Shown: positions 1 to 9,588 of the stretch, piece by piece | How positions within the stretch are numbered: position 1 is the stretch's first letter | Layout: every line of letters begins with the position of its first letter | Assembly (NCBI GenBank): GCA_946482635.1 | Contig: CAMLSG010000001.1 | Coordinates: forward strand, 1 to 64,000 | Direction of reading: 5' to 3' | Source of the DNA: an uncultured Duganella sp. | GTDB taxonomy: Bacteria > Pseudomonadota > Gammaproteobacteria > Burkholderiales > Burkholderiaceae | Length of the DNA stretch: 64,000 bases | The notes under the pieces: generated by a model | What the model was told of the DNA's origin: nothing | The model's input: the letters and a program-made list of their open reading frames with translations, nothing else | The model's database searches: none | Position numbers and translations under genes: made by a program

Positions 1-855
1 CCGCTGGATGCGGTGGGCAACACCACCAAGGCCGTGACCAAGGGCTATGCGATCGGTTCCGCCGGCCTGGCCGCGCTGGTGCTGTTTGCCGACTACACCC
101 ACGCGCTGGAGTCGCGCAGCATGTCGATGTCGTTCGACCTGTCCGACCCGATGGTGATCGTGGGCCTGTTCATCGGCGGCCTGATTCCTTACCTGTTCGG
201 CGCGATGGCGATGGAGGCCGTGGGCCGCGCTGCCGGCGCCGTGGTGGTGGAAGTGCGCCGCCAGTTCCGCGACATCAAGGGCATCATGGACGGTACCGGC
301 AAGCCGCAGTACGACAAGGCGGTCGACATGCTGACCGCGTCCGCCATCAAGGAAATGATTGCGCCTTCGCTGCTGCCGGTGCTGGTGCCGATCCTGGTCG
401 GCATGCTGCTTGGCCCGCGTGCGCTGGGCGGCCTGCTGATGGGCACCATCATCACCGGCCTGTTCGTGGCGATCTCCATGACCACCGGCGGCGGCGCCTG
501 GGATAACGCGAAAAAGTATATCGAGGACGGCAACCATGGCGGCAAAGGCTCCGACGCGCACAAGGCGGCGGTGACCGGCGATACCGTGGGCGACCCGTAC
601 AAGGATACCGCCGGCCCGGCGGTCAACCCGCTGATCAAGATCATCAACATCGTGGCGCTGCTGCTGGTGCCGCTGCTGCCTGCCACCGGCATCCTGTCGG
701 TGACGATGGCGCCGATGCAGGCGCAGCAACAGGTGGTGGCTCCGGCGTCGGCTGCGGCGCCGCAGGTTGCGGCACCCGTTGCCGCACCGGTGGCGGCTCC
801 GGCTACCGCCGAGGTGCCGGCCCAGGCCGCGAGCGAGGTCCCTGCGGCGAAGTAA
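1..855 (+). CDS. hppA: Membrane-bound proton-pumping pyrophosphatase, C-terminal part (5' end outside window)
   Basis: The frame is open from base 1, so only the last 284 residues are seen. It hydrolyses pyrophosphate and pumps protons across the inner membrane. The fragment begins with the family motif [16 protein letters not shown]; the Lys after GNTT is the residue that marks the K+-independent class, where K+-dependent enzymes have Ala. Several hydrophobic segments and the conserved [12 protein letters not shown] block with [18 protein letters not shown] follow. After the last membrane helix there is an unusual tail of about 45 residues made of Ala, Pro, Val and Gln. The product is clear; the tail's role is unknown. 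Confidence 0.95.
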   Translation, partial: PLDAVGNTTKAVTKGYAIGSAGLAALVLFADYTHALESRSMSMSFDLSDPMVIVGLFIGGLIPYLFGAMAMEAVGRAAGAVVVEVRRQFRDIKGIMDGTGKPQYDKAVDMLTASAIKEMIAPSLLPVLVPILVGMLLGPRALGGLLMGTIITGLFVAISMTTGGGAWDNAKKYIEDGNHGGKGSDAHKAAVTGDTVGDPYKDTAGPAVNPLIKIINIVALLLVPLLPATGILSVTMAPMQAQQQVVAPASAAAPQVAAPVAAPVAAPATAEVPAQAASEVPAAK

Positions 856-911
856 GCCGCGCCGCTTCCACCCTCTGCGGCGTATGATGGCTGTACGCTG
901 CGGAGGGCACC

Positions 912-1418
912 ATGAACTATCCACTCCTGCTGGCGCTGGCCGCCGGGCTGTCCGGCCCGGCCGCTGGCGCCGAATCCCTTGAAGAGTACCGGCGGTTGCC
1001 GGAATGCCGGCTCAGCGCCGATGGCAAGCACCTGCAGCAGGAACCTTGCCGCACCGCGCCTGCCCGCAAGAACATGCCGCGCCGGCCGGTTCCGCTGAAC
1101 GTCACCCCAACGCCGCGCATCGCGCCGGCACCCGATCCTTCGCTGAGTTGGGCGCCCGTGCTCACCAAACGCGATCCGCATGCCGCGCCGACGGCGATTG
1201 CCCAACTGCCGCGCGCGGGGCAACCGGCGCTGCCGCCGGGGGCCATCCTGCCGCCAGCCACGCCGCTGCCCGGCCCCAGCGCGCCGATCCCGGTCCAGTG
1301 CGACGCGGGCGGCTGCCGCGACGCCAGCGGCGCCTATTACCACGGGCCGCCCGGGCAGGTCATCAGCCCAAGCGGAAAAGTGTGTTCGCAGAGCGGGGGA
1401 TGGATGACTTGCTACTGA
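912..1418 (+). CDS. Small secreted Pro-rich protein with a C-terminal Cys motif, function unknown
   Basis: 168 residues. A GGAGGG ribosome site lies six bases before the ATG. The N-terminus is a good signal peptide ending near AAGAES, so the protein is probably periplasmic or exported. Residues about 60-135 are low-complexity and rich in Pro and Ala. The last 35 residues hold four Cys in the pattern CDAGGCRD...GKVCSQSGGWMTCY, which looks like a small disulphide-stabilised module. I do not recognise a characterised family. It stands alone between hppA and the next gene. Confidence 0.7.
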   Translation: MNYPLLLALAAGLSGPAAGAESLEEYRRLPECRLSADGKHLQQEPCRTAPARKNMPRRPVPLNVTPTPRIAPAPDPSLSWAPVLTKRDPHAAPTAIAQLPRAGQPALPPGAILPPATPLPGPSAPIPVQCDAGGCRDASGAYYHGPPGQVISPSGKVCSQSGGWMTCY

Positions 1419-1440
1419 TTTCGGCTACAATACGCCTCGA

Positions 1441-1464
1441 TTGACGTTTACGTAACGTAAAGTG
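1441..1464 (+). promoter_or_regulatory. LiuR-like palindrome before the SDR gene
   Basis: The core TTTACG-TAA-CGTAAA at 1447-1461 is a perfect odd palindrome, preceded by TTGACG. It resembles the operators of the MerR-family regulator LiuR, which controls branched-chain amino acid and acyl-CoA catabolism in proteobacteria (recalled from family knowledge). It lies just before the ribosome site of a 3-hydroxyacyl-CoA dehydrogenase gene, which fits that regulon. TACAAT at 1426-1431 may be the -10 box. Confidence 0.45.
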
Positions 1465-1482
1465 AATAGGGGAGACAAAAGC

Positions 1483-2244
1483 ATGCAAATCAAGGACCAA
1501 GTATTCATCATCACCGGCGGCGCGTCGGGCCTGGGCGCGGCGACCGCGCGCATGATCGTCGACAACGGCGGCAAGGTGGTGCTGGCGGACGTGCAGGTGG
1601 AATCCGGCGAAAAGCTGGCCGCCGAACTGGGCGCAGCCAAATTCGTCAAATGCGACGTGACGTCGGAAGCGGACGGCCTGGCCGTGGTGGCTGCGGCGAC
1701 CGCCATGGGCACGCTGCGTGGCCTGGTCAACTGCGCCGGCGTGGCGCCTGCCATCAAGACCGTGGGCAAGGATGGCCCGCATCCGCTGGAATCTTTCGCA
1801 CGCACCATCAATATCAACCTGGTCGGCACCTTCAATATGTGCCGCCTGGCGGCCGACGCCATGGGCAAGACCGAGGCGGCAGAGTGGGGCGAGCGCGGTG
1901 TGATCATCAATACTGCATCGGTGGCGGCGTTCGATGGCCAGATCGGCCAGGCGGCTTACGGTGCCTCCAAGGCCGGCGTGGCCGGCTTGACCCTGCCGAT
2001 GGCGCGCGACCTGTCGCGTTCCGGCATTCGCGTGATGACCATTGCGCCGGGCATCTTCGAGACCCCGATGCTGCTGGGCATGCCGCAAGAAGTGCAGGAT
2101 GCGCTGGGCAAGATGGTGCCGTTCCCGCCACGCCTGGGCAAGCCGTTCGAATATGCTTCGCTGGCCAAGGCCATTATCGAAAATGCCATGCTGAATGGCG
2201 AAACCATCCGCCTGGATGGGGCGATTCGCATGCAGCCTAAATAA
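1483..2244 (+). CDS. Short-chain 3-hydroxyacyl-CoA dehydrogenase (type II HADH/HSD17B10-like SDR)
   Basis: 253 residues from ATG 1483, which has GGGGAG upstream; an earlier in-frame GTG at 1462 has no ribosome site and adds a non-homologous start. It is a classical SDR: NAD-binding TGGASGLG near the N-terminus, NCAG, catalytic Ser in NTASVAAF and the YGASK active site. The pattern [18 protein letters not shown] and the end [15 protein letters not shown] match the type II 3-hydroxyacyl-CoA dehydrogenases, NAD-dependent enzymes of isoleucine and fatty acid beta-oxidation. It is monocistronic, with paired hairpins downstream. The exact acyl-CoA substrate cannot be read from sequence. Confidence 0.88.
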   Translation: MQIKDQVFIITGGASGLGAATARMIVDNGGKVVLADVQVESGEKLAAELGAAKFVKCDVTSEADGLAVVAAATAMGTLRGLVNCAGVAPAIKTVGKDGPHPLESFARTININLVGTFNMCRLAADAMGKTEAAEWGERGVIINTASVAAFDGQIGQAAYGASKAGVAGLTLPMARDLSRSGIRVMTIAPGIFETPMLLGMPQEVQDALGKMVPFPPRLGKPFEYASLAKAIIENAMLNGETIRLDGAIRMQPK

Positions 2245-2255
2245 ACCGGTAAACC

Positions 2256-2282
2256 CGTGTCCGACCCGCAGGGTCAGACACG
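2256..2282. repeat. Imperfect inverted repeat, first of a tandem pair
   Basis: The arms GTGTCCGACCC and GGGTCAGACAC are separated by GCA, with one non-Watson-Crick position. The element lies directly after the SDR stop codon. Together with the hairpin at 2306-2330, which shares the GACCC/GGGTC core, it looks like a pair of small palindromic repeats (REP-like) that may also end transcription. Confidence 0.5.
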
Positions 2283-2305
2283 AATACGCGGCCGCCGCAT
2301 GCCGA

Positions 2306-2330
2306 GTGCCAGACCCTATGGGTCTGGCAC
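2306..2330. terminator. Perfect 11-bp hairpin, terminator or REP-like palindrome
   Basis: GTGCCAGACCC and GGGTCTGGCAC form a perfect 11-bp stem with a TAT loop, between the SDR gene and ggt. There is no T-run, so it is not a standard intrinsic terminator. Its similarity to the neighbouring hairpin at 2256-2282 suggests a dispersed repeat family. Confidence 0.5.
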
Positions 2331-2361
2331 TGAATTGCCGGTTTTGGTGTAGCATGGCCGG

Positions 2362-4110
2362 ATGAAAGCCATAGCCCTTGCCCTCGCAGCGCTCTGCTGC
2401 ACCAGTCTCCCGCTCCACGCCCAAGACAACCGCGCTCCTGAAATCGCCACTGGCTGGCAGGAAAAAGCCGGTTGGTCCGCGCATAAATTCATGGTTGCCG
2501 CAGCCAACCCATTGGCCACCGAAGCCGGCTACCAGATGCTGAAACAGGGCGGCTCCGCCGTCGACGCAGCCATCGCCACCCAACTGGTACTGACCCTGGT
2601 CGAGCCGCAATCTTCCGGCATCGGCGGCGGCGCCTTCATGATGCACTGGGACGGCAAGAAAGTCCGCTCCTTCGACGGCCGTGAAACCGCGCCCGCTGTT
2701 GCTACCGAAACCCTGTTCCAGGACGCCAACGGCAAGCCTTTGCCGCGTGCGGACGGCGTGGTCGGCGGCCGTTCGGTCGGCGCGCCCGGCGTGCTGCGCA
2801 TGCTGGAACTGGCGCATAAAGAGTACGGCAAACTGGCCTGGGCCAAACTGTTCGCGCCCGCCATCAAGCTGGCGGAGGAGGGCTTCGCCGTCAGCCCGCG
2901 CCTGAACGCCTTGCTGACCAGTGAGCGTTACCTGCAGCGCGACCCGGTCGCTGCCGCCTATTTCTTCGACAAGGACAAGAAACCCTGGCCCGTCGGCCAT
3001 GTCCTGAAAAATCCGGCACTGGCCAAGACCCTGCGTGAAATCGCTGCCGAAGGTGCCGATGCCTTCTACCGTGGCCGTATCGCGCGCGACATCGCTGCGA
3101 AAGTGCAGGGCCACCCGACCAATCCCGGCGGCCTGACGGCAGCCGACATCGCGGGCTACCAGGCCAGGGAACGCGAGCCGCTGTGCGCCGACTACCGCGC
3201 CTACAAGGTGTGCGGCATGCCGCCGCCGTCGTCGGGCGGCGTAGCGATCGCGCAGATCCTGGGCATCCTGGAGAACAGCAAGATCGGCGACTATGCGCCA
3301 GTCGACGGCGTGATCAGCGCCGACGCCATCCACCTGATGACGGAAGCCGAACGCCTGGCCTACGCCGACCGCAACCGCTACGTGGCCGACACCGACTTCG
3401 TGCCGCTGCCCGGCAGGGGCGCCAGCGGCCTGCTCGACAAATCCTACCTGCGCCAGCGCGCCACCCTGATCGGCGACAAGTCGATGGGCCGCGCCCGCGC
3501 CGGCGTGCCGGCCGAAGCCAAAGTGGCCTGGGGCGACGATACGGCACTGGACAAGCCATCCACTTCGCACCTGGTGGTGGTGGACGGCTTTGGCAACGGC
3601 ATCTCCATGACTACATCGGTGGAAGACGCCTTCGGCTCGCGCCAGATGGTCGATGGATTCCTGCTGAATAACCAGCTGACCGACTTCTCCTGGGACTCGG
3701 TGGATGAAAACGGCCCGATAGCCAACCGCGTGCAACCGGGCAAGCGTCCGCGCAGCTCAATGGCGCCGACCCTGGTGTTCGACAAGCAGACCGGGAAACT
3801 GGTGCTGGCCGCCGGTTCGCCGGGAGGGTCGACCATCATCAACTACGTGGCCAAGGTGCTGGTGGGCACGCTGGACTGGAAGCTGAACGTGCAGCAAGCC
3901 ATCAGCCTGCCCAATTTCGGCAGCCGCAATGGCCCGACCGAGCTGGAAGCGGGCAAGTTCTCCAGCGACCTGGTGGACCAGCTGAAAGCGCGCGGCCACG
4001 AGGTGCGCCAGGTGGAGCTGAACTCCGGCCTGCAAGGCTTGCAGCGTACGCCGGCCGGCTGGTTTGGCGGCGCCGATCCGCGCCGCGAAGGCATCGTGCG
4101 CGGCGAGTGA
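2362..4110 (+). CDS. ggt: Gamma-glutamyltransferase
   Basis: 582 residues with a signal peptide (cleavage after PLHA), so periplasmic. The family cleaves gamma-glutamyl bonds, mainly of glutathione, and matures by autocleavage into large and small subunits. The start of the small subunit is visible at T401 in KPSTSHLVVVDGFGNG, the expected N-terminal Thr nucleophile. Also present are SGIGGGAFMMHW, SSGGVAIAQILG and the substrate-site region ending GSPGGSTIINYVAKVLVG. Length matches the family. The ATG has no clear ribosome site. No operon partner: a hairpin follows before the next gene. Confidence 0.95.
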   Translation: MKAIALALAALCCTSLPLHAQDNRAPEIATGWQEKAGWSAHKFMVAAANPLATEAGYQMLKQGGSAVDAAIATQLVLTLVEPQSSGIGGGAFMMHWDGKKVRSFDGRETAPAVATETLFQDANGKPLPRADGVVGGRSVGAPGVLRMLELAHKEYGKLAWAKLFAPAIKLAEEGFAVSPRLNALLTSERYLQRDPVAAAYFFDKDKKPWPVGHVLKNPALAKTLREIAAEGADAFYRGRIARDIAAKVQGHPTNPGGLTAADIAGYQAREREPLCADYRAYKVCGMPPPSSGGVAIAQILGILENSKIGDYAPVDGVISADAIHLMTEAERLAYADRNRYVADTDFVPLPGRGASGLLDKSYLRQRATLIGDKSMGRARAGVPAEAKVAWGDDTALDKPSTSHLVVVDGFGNGISMTTSVEDAFGSRQMVDGFLLNNQLTDFSWDSVDENGPIANRVQPGKRPRSSMAPTLVFDKQTGKLVLAAGSPGGSTIINYVAKVLVGTLDWKLNVQQAISLPNFGSRNGPTELEAGKFSSDLVDQLKARGHEVRQVELNSGLQGLQRTPAGWFGGADPRREGIVRGE

Positions 4111-4123
4111 CGGGCGCGCGACA

Positions 4124-4156
4124 GGCCGCGGGCAGGGTGATTCCCGCCCCGCGGCC
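4124..4156. terminator. GC-rich hairpin after ggt
   Basis: GGCCGCGGG (4124-4132) and CCCGCGGCC (4148-4156) form a perfect 9-bp stem with a 15-base loop in the short gap between ggt and the patatin gene. There is no T-run, so termination is only a suggestion. Confidence 0.35.
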
Positions 4157-4175
4157 AGCATGTTACCCTTGATAA

Positions 4176-5345
4176 ATGGGCATGAAAAAGAAAACGGGCT
4201 TGATCCTGACGGGCGGTGGCGCCCGGGCGGCTTACCAGATAGGTGTTTTGCAGGCGATTTCCGAAATCCTGTGGGAAGAGGGATGGCCTCCGGCACGTAA
4301 TCCATTCCAGATCATTTGCGGCACTTCGGCCGGCGCCATCAACGCCACGGCCCTGGCCTGCCGCGCCGACAATTTCGGCGAAGGCGTGCAGAAGCTGCTC
4401 GATGTGTGGAGCAATTTCGAAGCAAACCAAGTCTATCGCGCCGACTCGCTTGGCGTGCTGCGTTCCGGCGCGCGCTGGCTGTCCCTGCTGTCCTTCGGCT
4501 GGCTGCTGCGCAAATGGCGCGCCGCGCCGCCGCAGTCGCTGCTCGACAACACGCCGCTGGTGAACCTGCTGCACCGCATGCTGGATTTGCCGCGCCTGGA
4601 CAACTGCCTGCAGGAGGGCTTGCTGCATGCGGTGGCCGTCACTGCCTCGTCCTATACCGGCGGCCAGCACATCACCTTCTACCAGACCGCTGCCGAAATC
4701 GCGCCCTGGGTGCGCATGCAGCGGGTGGCGATGCAGGACCAGATCGGCGTCGAGCACCTGCTGGCTTCCTCGGCGATTCCCTTTATCTTCCCGGCGACGC
4801 CCTTGTACATGGGCGGCCACCTGGAGTACTGCGGCGACGGTTCGATGCGCCAACTGGCGCCGATTTCGCCGGCCATCCACCTCGGCGCGCAGAAAGTGCT
4901 GGTGGTTGGCGCCGGCCGCCTGACCGAGCCGCCACGCCAGATGACGGAGTCGCCGCGCTATCCGAGCCTGGCGCAGATTGCCGGCCATGCCATGTCCTCC
5001 ATCTTCCTGGATGGCCTGGCGGTCGATATCGAGCGCCTGAACCGGGTCAACCAGACCTTGTCGGTGCTGCCGGAGGACTTGCTGGCCAAGACCCCGCTGC
5101 GGCCGGTGGAGTTGCTGGTGATTGCGCCGTCGGAACGGCTGGACGACCTGGCGGCACGCCATATCGGCAGCCTGCCGGCGCCGATCCGCACCATGCTGTC
5201 CGGGATCGGCGCCACCGAGGCACGCGGTTCGGCGCTGGCGTCCTACCTGCTGTTCGAAGCCAGCTACACCCAGGAGCTGATCCGCCTCGGCCAGCGCGAT
5301 ACCCAGGCACGCCGCGCAGACGTGCTGTCATTTTTCGGGTCCTGA
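4176..5345 (+). CDS. Patatin-like phospholipase
   Basis: 389 residues. It has the patatin/RssA fold signature: oxyanion loop [12 protein letters not shown] near residues 12-23, nucleophile S51 in GTSAG, and the second dyad residue D221 in YCGDGS. Members are Ser-Asp lipid acyl hydrolases. No signal peptide is seen, so it is probably cytoplasmic or peripheral to the membrane. Two starts are possible, ATG 4176 and ATG 4182; neither has a strong ribosome site. The C-terminal region from about residue 250 carries mostly helical, Leu-rich segments typical of the bacterial DUF3734-type members. The physiological lipid is not predictable. Confidence 0.88.
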   Translation: MGMKKKTGLILTGGGARAAYQIGVLQAISEILWEEGWPPARNPFQIICGTSAGAINATALACRADNFGEGVQKLLDVWSNFEANQVYRADSLGVLRSGARWLSLLSFGWLLRKWRAAPPQSLLDNTPLVNLLHRMLDLPRLDNCLQEGLLHAVAVTASSYTGGQHITFYQTAAEIAPWVRMQRVAMQDQIGVEHLLASSAIPFIFPATPLYMGGHLEYCGDGSMRQLAPISPAIHLGAQKVLVVGAGRLTEPPRQMTESPRYPSLAQIAGHAMSSIFLDGLAVDIERLNRVNQTLSVLPEDLLAKTPLRPVELLVIAPSERLDDLAARHIGSLPAPIRTMLSGIGATEARGSALASYLLFEASYTQELIRLGQRDTQARRADVLSFFGS

Positions 5346-5382
5346 TGGCGACAAATAGTAAAATGGCAGCTTTTGCCCAATC

Positions 5383-8300
5383 TTGACCTTCGTGGCTGGA
5401 AAACTCCGTCTTCTGATCCCGCGCCTGGCCGCACTGGCCCTGGCTTGCACGCTCGCCCTCCCGGCGCTGGCGGCGCCGCCGCGCACCCTGCGTTTCGAGC
5501 AGCTGGACGTGGACGACGGCCTGGCCCAGGAGTCGGTATTGTCGATTGTGCAAGACCGCCAGGGCTTCATGTGGTTCGGCAGCCAGGCAGGCCTGAGCCG
5601 CTTTGACGGCTATAAGGTGACCGTCTACCGCAATATCGTCGGCGACCAGCGCAGCCTGGCCGAGAACTGGGTCGGCGTGCTGCACCTCGATCCGCGCGGC
5701 CGCATGTGGGTGGGCACCGACGGTGGCCTGGACCTGTTCGATCCCAAGACGCAGGCCTTCAGCCACTACCTGCCGCGCGAACCGGAAAAGCGCGGCAGCG
5801 GCAACCGCCATATCAAGGCCATCATCGACGATGGCGTCGATGGCCTGTGGATCGGCACGGCCGACGGCCTGCAGCACTTCGATCCGGTCTCGGGCAAGTT
5901 CGTTATCTACCACCATGACCGCGCCGACGCGGGAAGCCTTGGCCATGACCAGGTCAACGCGCTGGCGCGCGACAAGCAGGGCAGGCTATGGATCGCCACC
6001 TCGGCCGGCGTCGACATGCTGGAACCCGGCGCGCGCAGCTTCATCCACTATCCGCTGAAAGCGGCGGGCGCGCGCGGCGCCCAGTCCTTGCTGGTGGACC
6101 GCGACCAGGTGCTGTGGGTCGGCACCCAGAACGGCATCGAGCGCTGGACCCTGGAAGGAAAATATCCCCAGCGGCGCGTGCTGGGCGCGGCGGAAGGCCT
6201 GCCGCAAAGCACCGTCAAGCGCATCTACCAGGACCAGGACGGCACGCTATGGGTCGGCAGCCAGACCGGCGGCTTGTTCCGCTGGCGCCAGTCGGATGAC
6301 CGCTTCGTGCAATACCGCCACCAGCAGGGCGACCCGCACAGCATCGCCGACAACTACGTGTTCTCGCTGTTCCGCGACAACGTCGGCACCCTGTGGGTGG
6401 GTACCTGGTACCGTGGCGTCAGCCGGGTCGACCTGGGCAGCGGCGGCTTTGCGCGCCTGGTCAAGGATCCGGGCCAGCCCTTCACGCTGACCGACAACAA
6501 GGTGCGCGCCTTGCTCGATGCCGGCGACGGCAAGGTCTGGGTCGGCAACAGCGATGGCCTGAATTACTACGATCCGGTGACCGGCAAGACCGTGCTGTAC
6601 CGCACCGGTGGCGGCAGCGACAGCCTGGAATTCCAGGTCACTGCCTTGCTGCACGATCCGCGCGACCGCAACATCCTGTGGGTGGGCAGCCGCAACGGCG
6701 TACGCCGCTTCGACATCAAGGGCCGCCGCTTTGGGCCGCTGATGCTGTCGCACGGCGATCCCGAAAATGATGTGATCCGCTTTCTGTACGGCGACCGCGA
6801 GGGCATGGTCTGGGCCTCCGCCCGCAACGGCTTGCATCGCATCGATCCGTCCAGCAACGGCGTGCTGACCTTCCGCCACGATCCTTCCGATACCCATAGC
6901 ATGGCCGACAGCGTGGTGCGCCCGGTGCTGGAAGACCGGCGCGGCAACCTGTGGGTCGGCACCTTCAACGGCCTTGACCTGCTGGATCGCAAGACCGGCC
7001 GCTTCACGCACTACCGCAACAACCCGAACGACGCGGGCAGCCTGAGTCACAACGAGGTGCATTACCTGTACGAGGACGACGACGGCATGCTGTGGATCGG
7101 CACCGCCGCGGGCCTGAACCGCATGGAACGGCGCCCTGACGGCAGCGTGCATTTCCGCCGCTTCCTGCGCAAGGATGGCCTGGCCGACGATGCGATCGCG
7201 GGCATCCTGCCGGACCGCGGCAAATATTTATGGCTGTCGACCAATACCGGCATTTCCCGCCTCGACATGGGCAACGGCCAGGTGCGCAATTATTCCGGCG
7301 TGGACGGCACCATCGAGGGCGCGTACTTTGACGGCTCTGCCTTGCGCGCGGCCGACGGCACCTTGTATTTCGGCGGCTTTAACGGCATCACTGCCTTCGA
7401 TCCGCAAGAGGTGCGCGAGAACAGCTCGGCGCCGACGGCAGTGATCACCGACTTCCAGATCTTCAACAAGCCGGTGCGGCCGGGGCAGGGCGGCGTCAAC
7501 AAAGGCGTGCTGCAGCAGGCAATCGAATACACCAAATCGTTGTCGCTGCGCGAAGGCGATTCGGTCTTCTCGCTGGAATTCGCCGCGCTGCACTACGCGG
7601 CACCGCAGCGCAACCGCTTTGCCTACCAGCTGGTAGGCTTCGACAAGGACTGGGTGGTGACCGATGCGGGCAAGCGCTTCGCGACCTATACCAACCTGGA
7701 CCCGGGCACCTACCAGTTCCGCGTCAAGGCCGCCAACAAGGACGGCATCTGGAACGACAACGCCGCCACGCTGGAAATCAATATCGCGCCGCCGTACTGG
7801 AAAACCTGGTGGTTCCGCCTGTGCATGCTGGCCGCTGCGATGGGCTGCGCCTGGGGCGCCTACCACATGCGCGTGCGCGTGCTGCGCAGCCAGCAGCTGC
7901 AGCTGGAAAAACAGGTCAAGCTGCGCACGGCCGAAGTTGAACTGAAAAACCAGTTGCTGCAGGAGCAGAAGCGCGAACTGGAGCAGCGCGACAAGCACCT
8001 GTCGCTGGCCAAGCAGCGGGCGGAAGACGCAACGCGCCAGAAGTCCGAGTTCCTGGCCAATATGAGCCACGAAATGCGCACCCCGCTGGCCGGCGTGATC
8101 GGCATGCTGGGCTTCGCGCTGCGCGACAATGCGCTGGCCGAGCGCACCCGCGAGCAGATCGAGCGCGGCCAGGGCAATGCGCAGTCGCTGCTGGCCATCA
8201 TTAACGACCTGCTGGACTTCTCCAAGATCGAGGCCGGCAAGCTGCACATCGAATCGATCGATTTCGCATTGGCCAGCATGGTGGAGAACGTGGTCAGCCT

Positions 8301-9570
8301 GTTTGCCGAGCAGACCATGTCCAATATGGTGGGCTTCGAGGTCGATTTCGCCGAAGACCTGCCCGAATTCGTGGTGGGCGACCCGACCCGCCTGCGCCAG
8401 GTGCTGGTCAACCTGGTCGGCAACGCTTTCAAGTTCACCGAGCGCGGCAAGGTTTCGCTGCGGGTGGAGCGCGAGAGCAGCGGGCCGGAAGGGCACCGCA
8501 TCCGCTTCACGGTGGAAGACACCGGCATCGGCATTCCGCCGGACGCCTTGCCGCGCCTGTTCCAGAAATTCGAGCAGGGCGACACCACCACCACCCGCCG
8601 CTACGGCGGTACCGGCCTGGGCCTGGCAATCAGCAGCCAACTGGTGGAGCTGATGGGCGGCCTGATCGACGTTGTCAGCGCGCCGGGCGCAGGCTCCAGC
8701 TTTGCCTTTACCGTTCCGCTGCGCGACGGCGTGGCGCCGCCGCTGGCGCCGCACGTTGCGCGCGAGCCGCATACCCACCAGCTGCGCGTATTGTGCGCGG
8801 AAGACTTCCCGACCAACCAGATCATCGTGCGCATGATGCTGGAAGACCTGGGCCACAAGGTCGATATCGCCGGCAACGGCGTGCTGGCGCTGGCCGCCTG
8901 CGCCCAGCAGCGCTACGACCTGGTGCTGATGGACGGCCGCATGCCGGAAATGGACGGTTCCACGGCGACGCGCCTGATCCGCTCCGGCGGCCCGCGCGAG
9001 GCGCCGGTGCTGGACCCGCACCTGATGATCGTGGCCCTGACAGCCAACGCCAGCGACGAAGACCGCAGCCGCTACCTGGCGGCCGGCATGGACGACTTCC
9101 TGACCAAGCCGATCGACGAAGGCGCGCTGCACATGCAGCTGGAACGCGCCATCGAACGCCAGCTGGCGCGCGGCATCAAGCTGCCGCCGATGCGCGCGCG
9201 CGCGCCGGAAAAGCCTTCGGTGGCGGAGCTGGATGCCATGTTCGGCGTGTGCGACCTGCCGCCGCCGGCGCCCATGCCGGGCCAGGCCGGGCAGGCGCTC
9301 AAGCTGCGCCTGCGCGATGCCTTCATCGCCGACCTGCCGGCGCGCCTGCGCGAGCTGGACCAGGCACTCGCTTCGGCCGATGCCGATGCGGCCGGCCGCC
9401 TGTTCCATGGCATGAAGGGAAGCGCCGCCTACCTCGATGAGGCCGAATTGCATGCACTGTGCGGCGAACTGGAACGCGCCGCGGATCGCGCCATGTGGCC
9501 GGCGATCCGGGAAAAGCTGCCGCGCCTTCGCCTGCTGCTGGAACATGTCGTATCCCCAACGCGTCATTAA
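5383..9570 (+). CDS. Periplasmic-sensing hybrid histidine kinase (propeller, Y_Y_Y, HisKA, HATPase, REC, Hpt)
   Basis: 1395 residues starting at TTG 5383 (GTG 5392 is an alternative). A signal peptide leads into about 700 residues of two-component propeller repeats with recurring LWVGT and GL motifs, then a Y_Y_Y domain (about 745-805), a membrane helix (about 806-826) and a coiled coil. HisKA has H896 in MSHEMRTPL; the ATPase domain has N-box NLVGNAFKF, VEDTGIGIP, FQKFEQGD and YGGTGLGLAIS. The receiver carries D1184 (LMDGRMPEMDG) and the Hpt domain H1342 (LFHGMKGSA). It resembles HTCS sensors of polysaccharide users but ends in REC-Hpt instead of an AraC domain. Ligand unknown. Confidence 0.93.
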   Translation: MTFVAGKLRLLIPRLAALALACTLALPALAAPPRTLRFEQLDVDDGLAQESVLSIVQDRQGFMWFGSQAGLSRFDGYKVTVYRNIVGDQRSLAENWVGVLHLDPRGRMWVGTDGGLDLFDPKTQAFSHYLPREPEKRGSGNRHIKAIIDDGVDGLWIGTADGLQHFDPVSGKFVIYHHDRADAGSLGHDQVNALARDKQGRLWIATSAGVDMLEPGARSFIHYPLKAAGARGAQSLLVDRDQVLWVGTQNGIERWTLEGKYPQRRVLGAAEGLPQSTVKRIYQDQDGTLWVGSQTGGLFRWRQSDDRFVQYRHQQGDPHSIADNYVFSLFRDNVGTLWVGTWYRGVSRVDLGSGGFARLVKDPGQPFTLTDNKVRALLDAGDGKVWVGNSDGLNYYDPVTGKTVLYRTGGGSDSLEFQVTALLHDPRDRNILWVGSRNGVRRFDIKGRRFGPLMLSHGDPENDVIRFLYGDREGMVWASARNGLHRIDPSSNGVLTFRHDPSDTHSMADSVVRPVLEDRRGNLWVGTFNGLDLLDRKTGRFTHYRNNPNDAGSLSHNEVHYLYEDDDGMLWIGTAAGLNRMERRPDGSVHFRRFLRKDGLADDAIAGILPDRGKYLWLSTNTGISRLDMGNGQVRNYSGVDGTIEGAYFDGSALRAADGTLYFGGFNGITAFDPQEVRENSSAPTAVITDFQIFNKPVRPGQGGVNKGVLQQAIEYTKSLSLREGDSVFSLEFAALHYAAPQRNRFAYQLVGFDKDWVVTDAGKRFATYTNLDPGTYQFRVKAANKDGIWNDNAATLEINIAPPYWKTWWFRLCMLAAAMGCAWGAYHMRVRVLRSQQLQLEKQVKLRTAEVELKNQLLQEQKRELEQRDKHLSLAKQRAEDATRQKSEFLANMSHEMRTPLAGVIGMLGFALRDNALAERTREQIERGQGNAQSLLAIINDLLDFSKIEAGKLHIESIDFALASMVENVVSLFAEQTMSNMVGFEVDFAEDLPEFVVGDPTRLRQVLVNLVGNAFKFTERGKVSLRVERESSGPEGHRIRFTVEDTGIGIPPDALPRLFQKFEQGDTTTTRRYGGTGLGLAISSQLVELMGGLIDVVSAPGAGSSFAFTVPLRDGVAPPLAPHVAREPHTHQLRVLCAEDFPTNQIIVRMMLEDLGHKVDIAGNGVLALAACAQQRYDLVLMDGRMPEMDGSTATRLIRSGGPREAPVLDPHLMIVALTANASDEDRSRYLAAGMDDFLTKPIDEGALHMQLERAIERQLARGIKLPPMRARAPEKPSVAELDAMFGVCDLPPPAPMPGQAGQALKLRLRDAFIADLPARLRELDQALASADADAAGRLFHGMKGSAAYLDEAELHALCGELERAADRAMWPAIREKLPRLRLLLEHVVSPTRH

Positions 9571-9588
9571 AATAAAAGCGGAGAGAAC

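Noticed and set aside
1363..3735. Minus-strand open frame of 790 codons
   Set aside because: It lies opposite the SDR gene and ggt, both clear families, and has the skewed composition of an antisense frame.
7228..9567. Minus-strand open frame of 779 codons opposite the hybrid kinase
   Set aside because: Mirror of the kinase coding sequence, with no recognisable motif or ribosome site.
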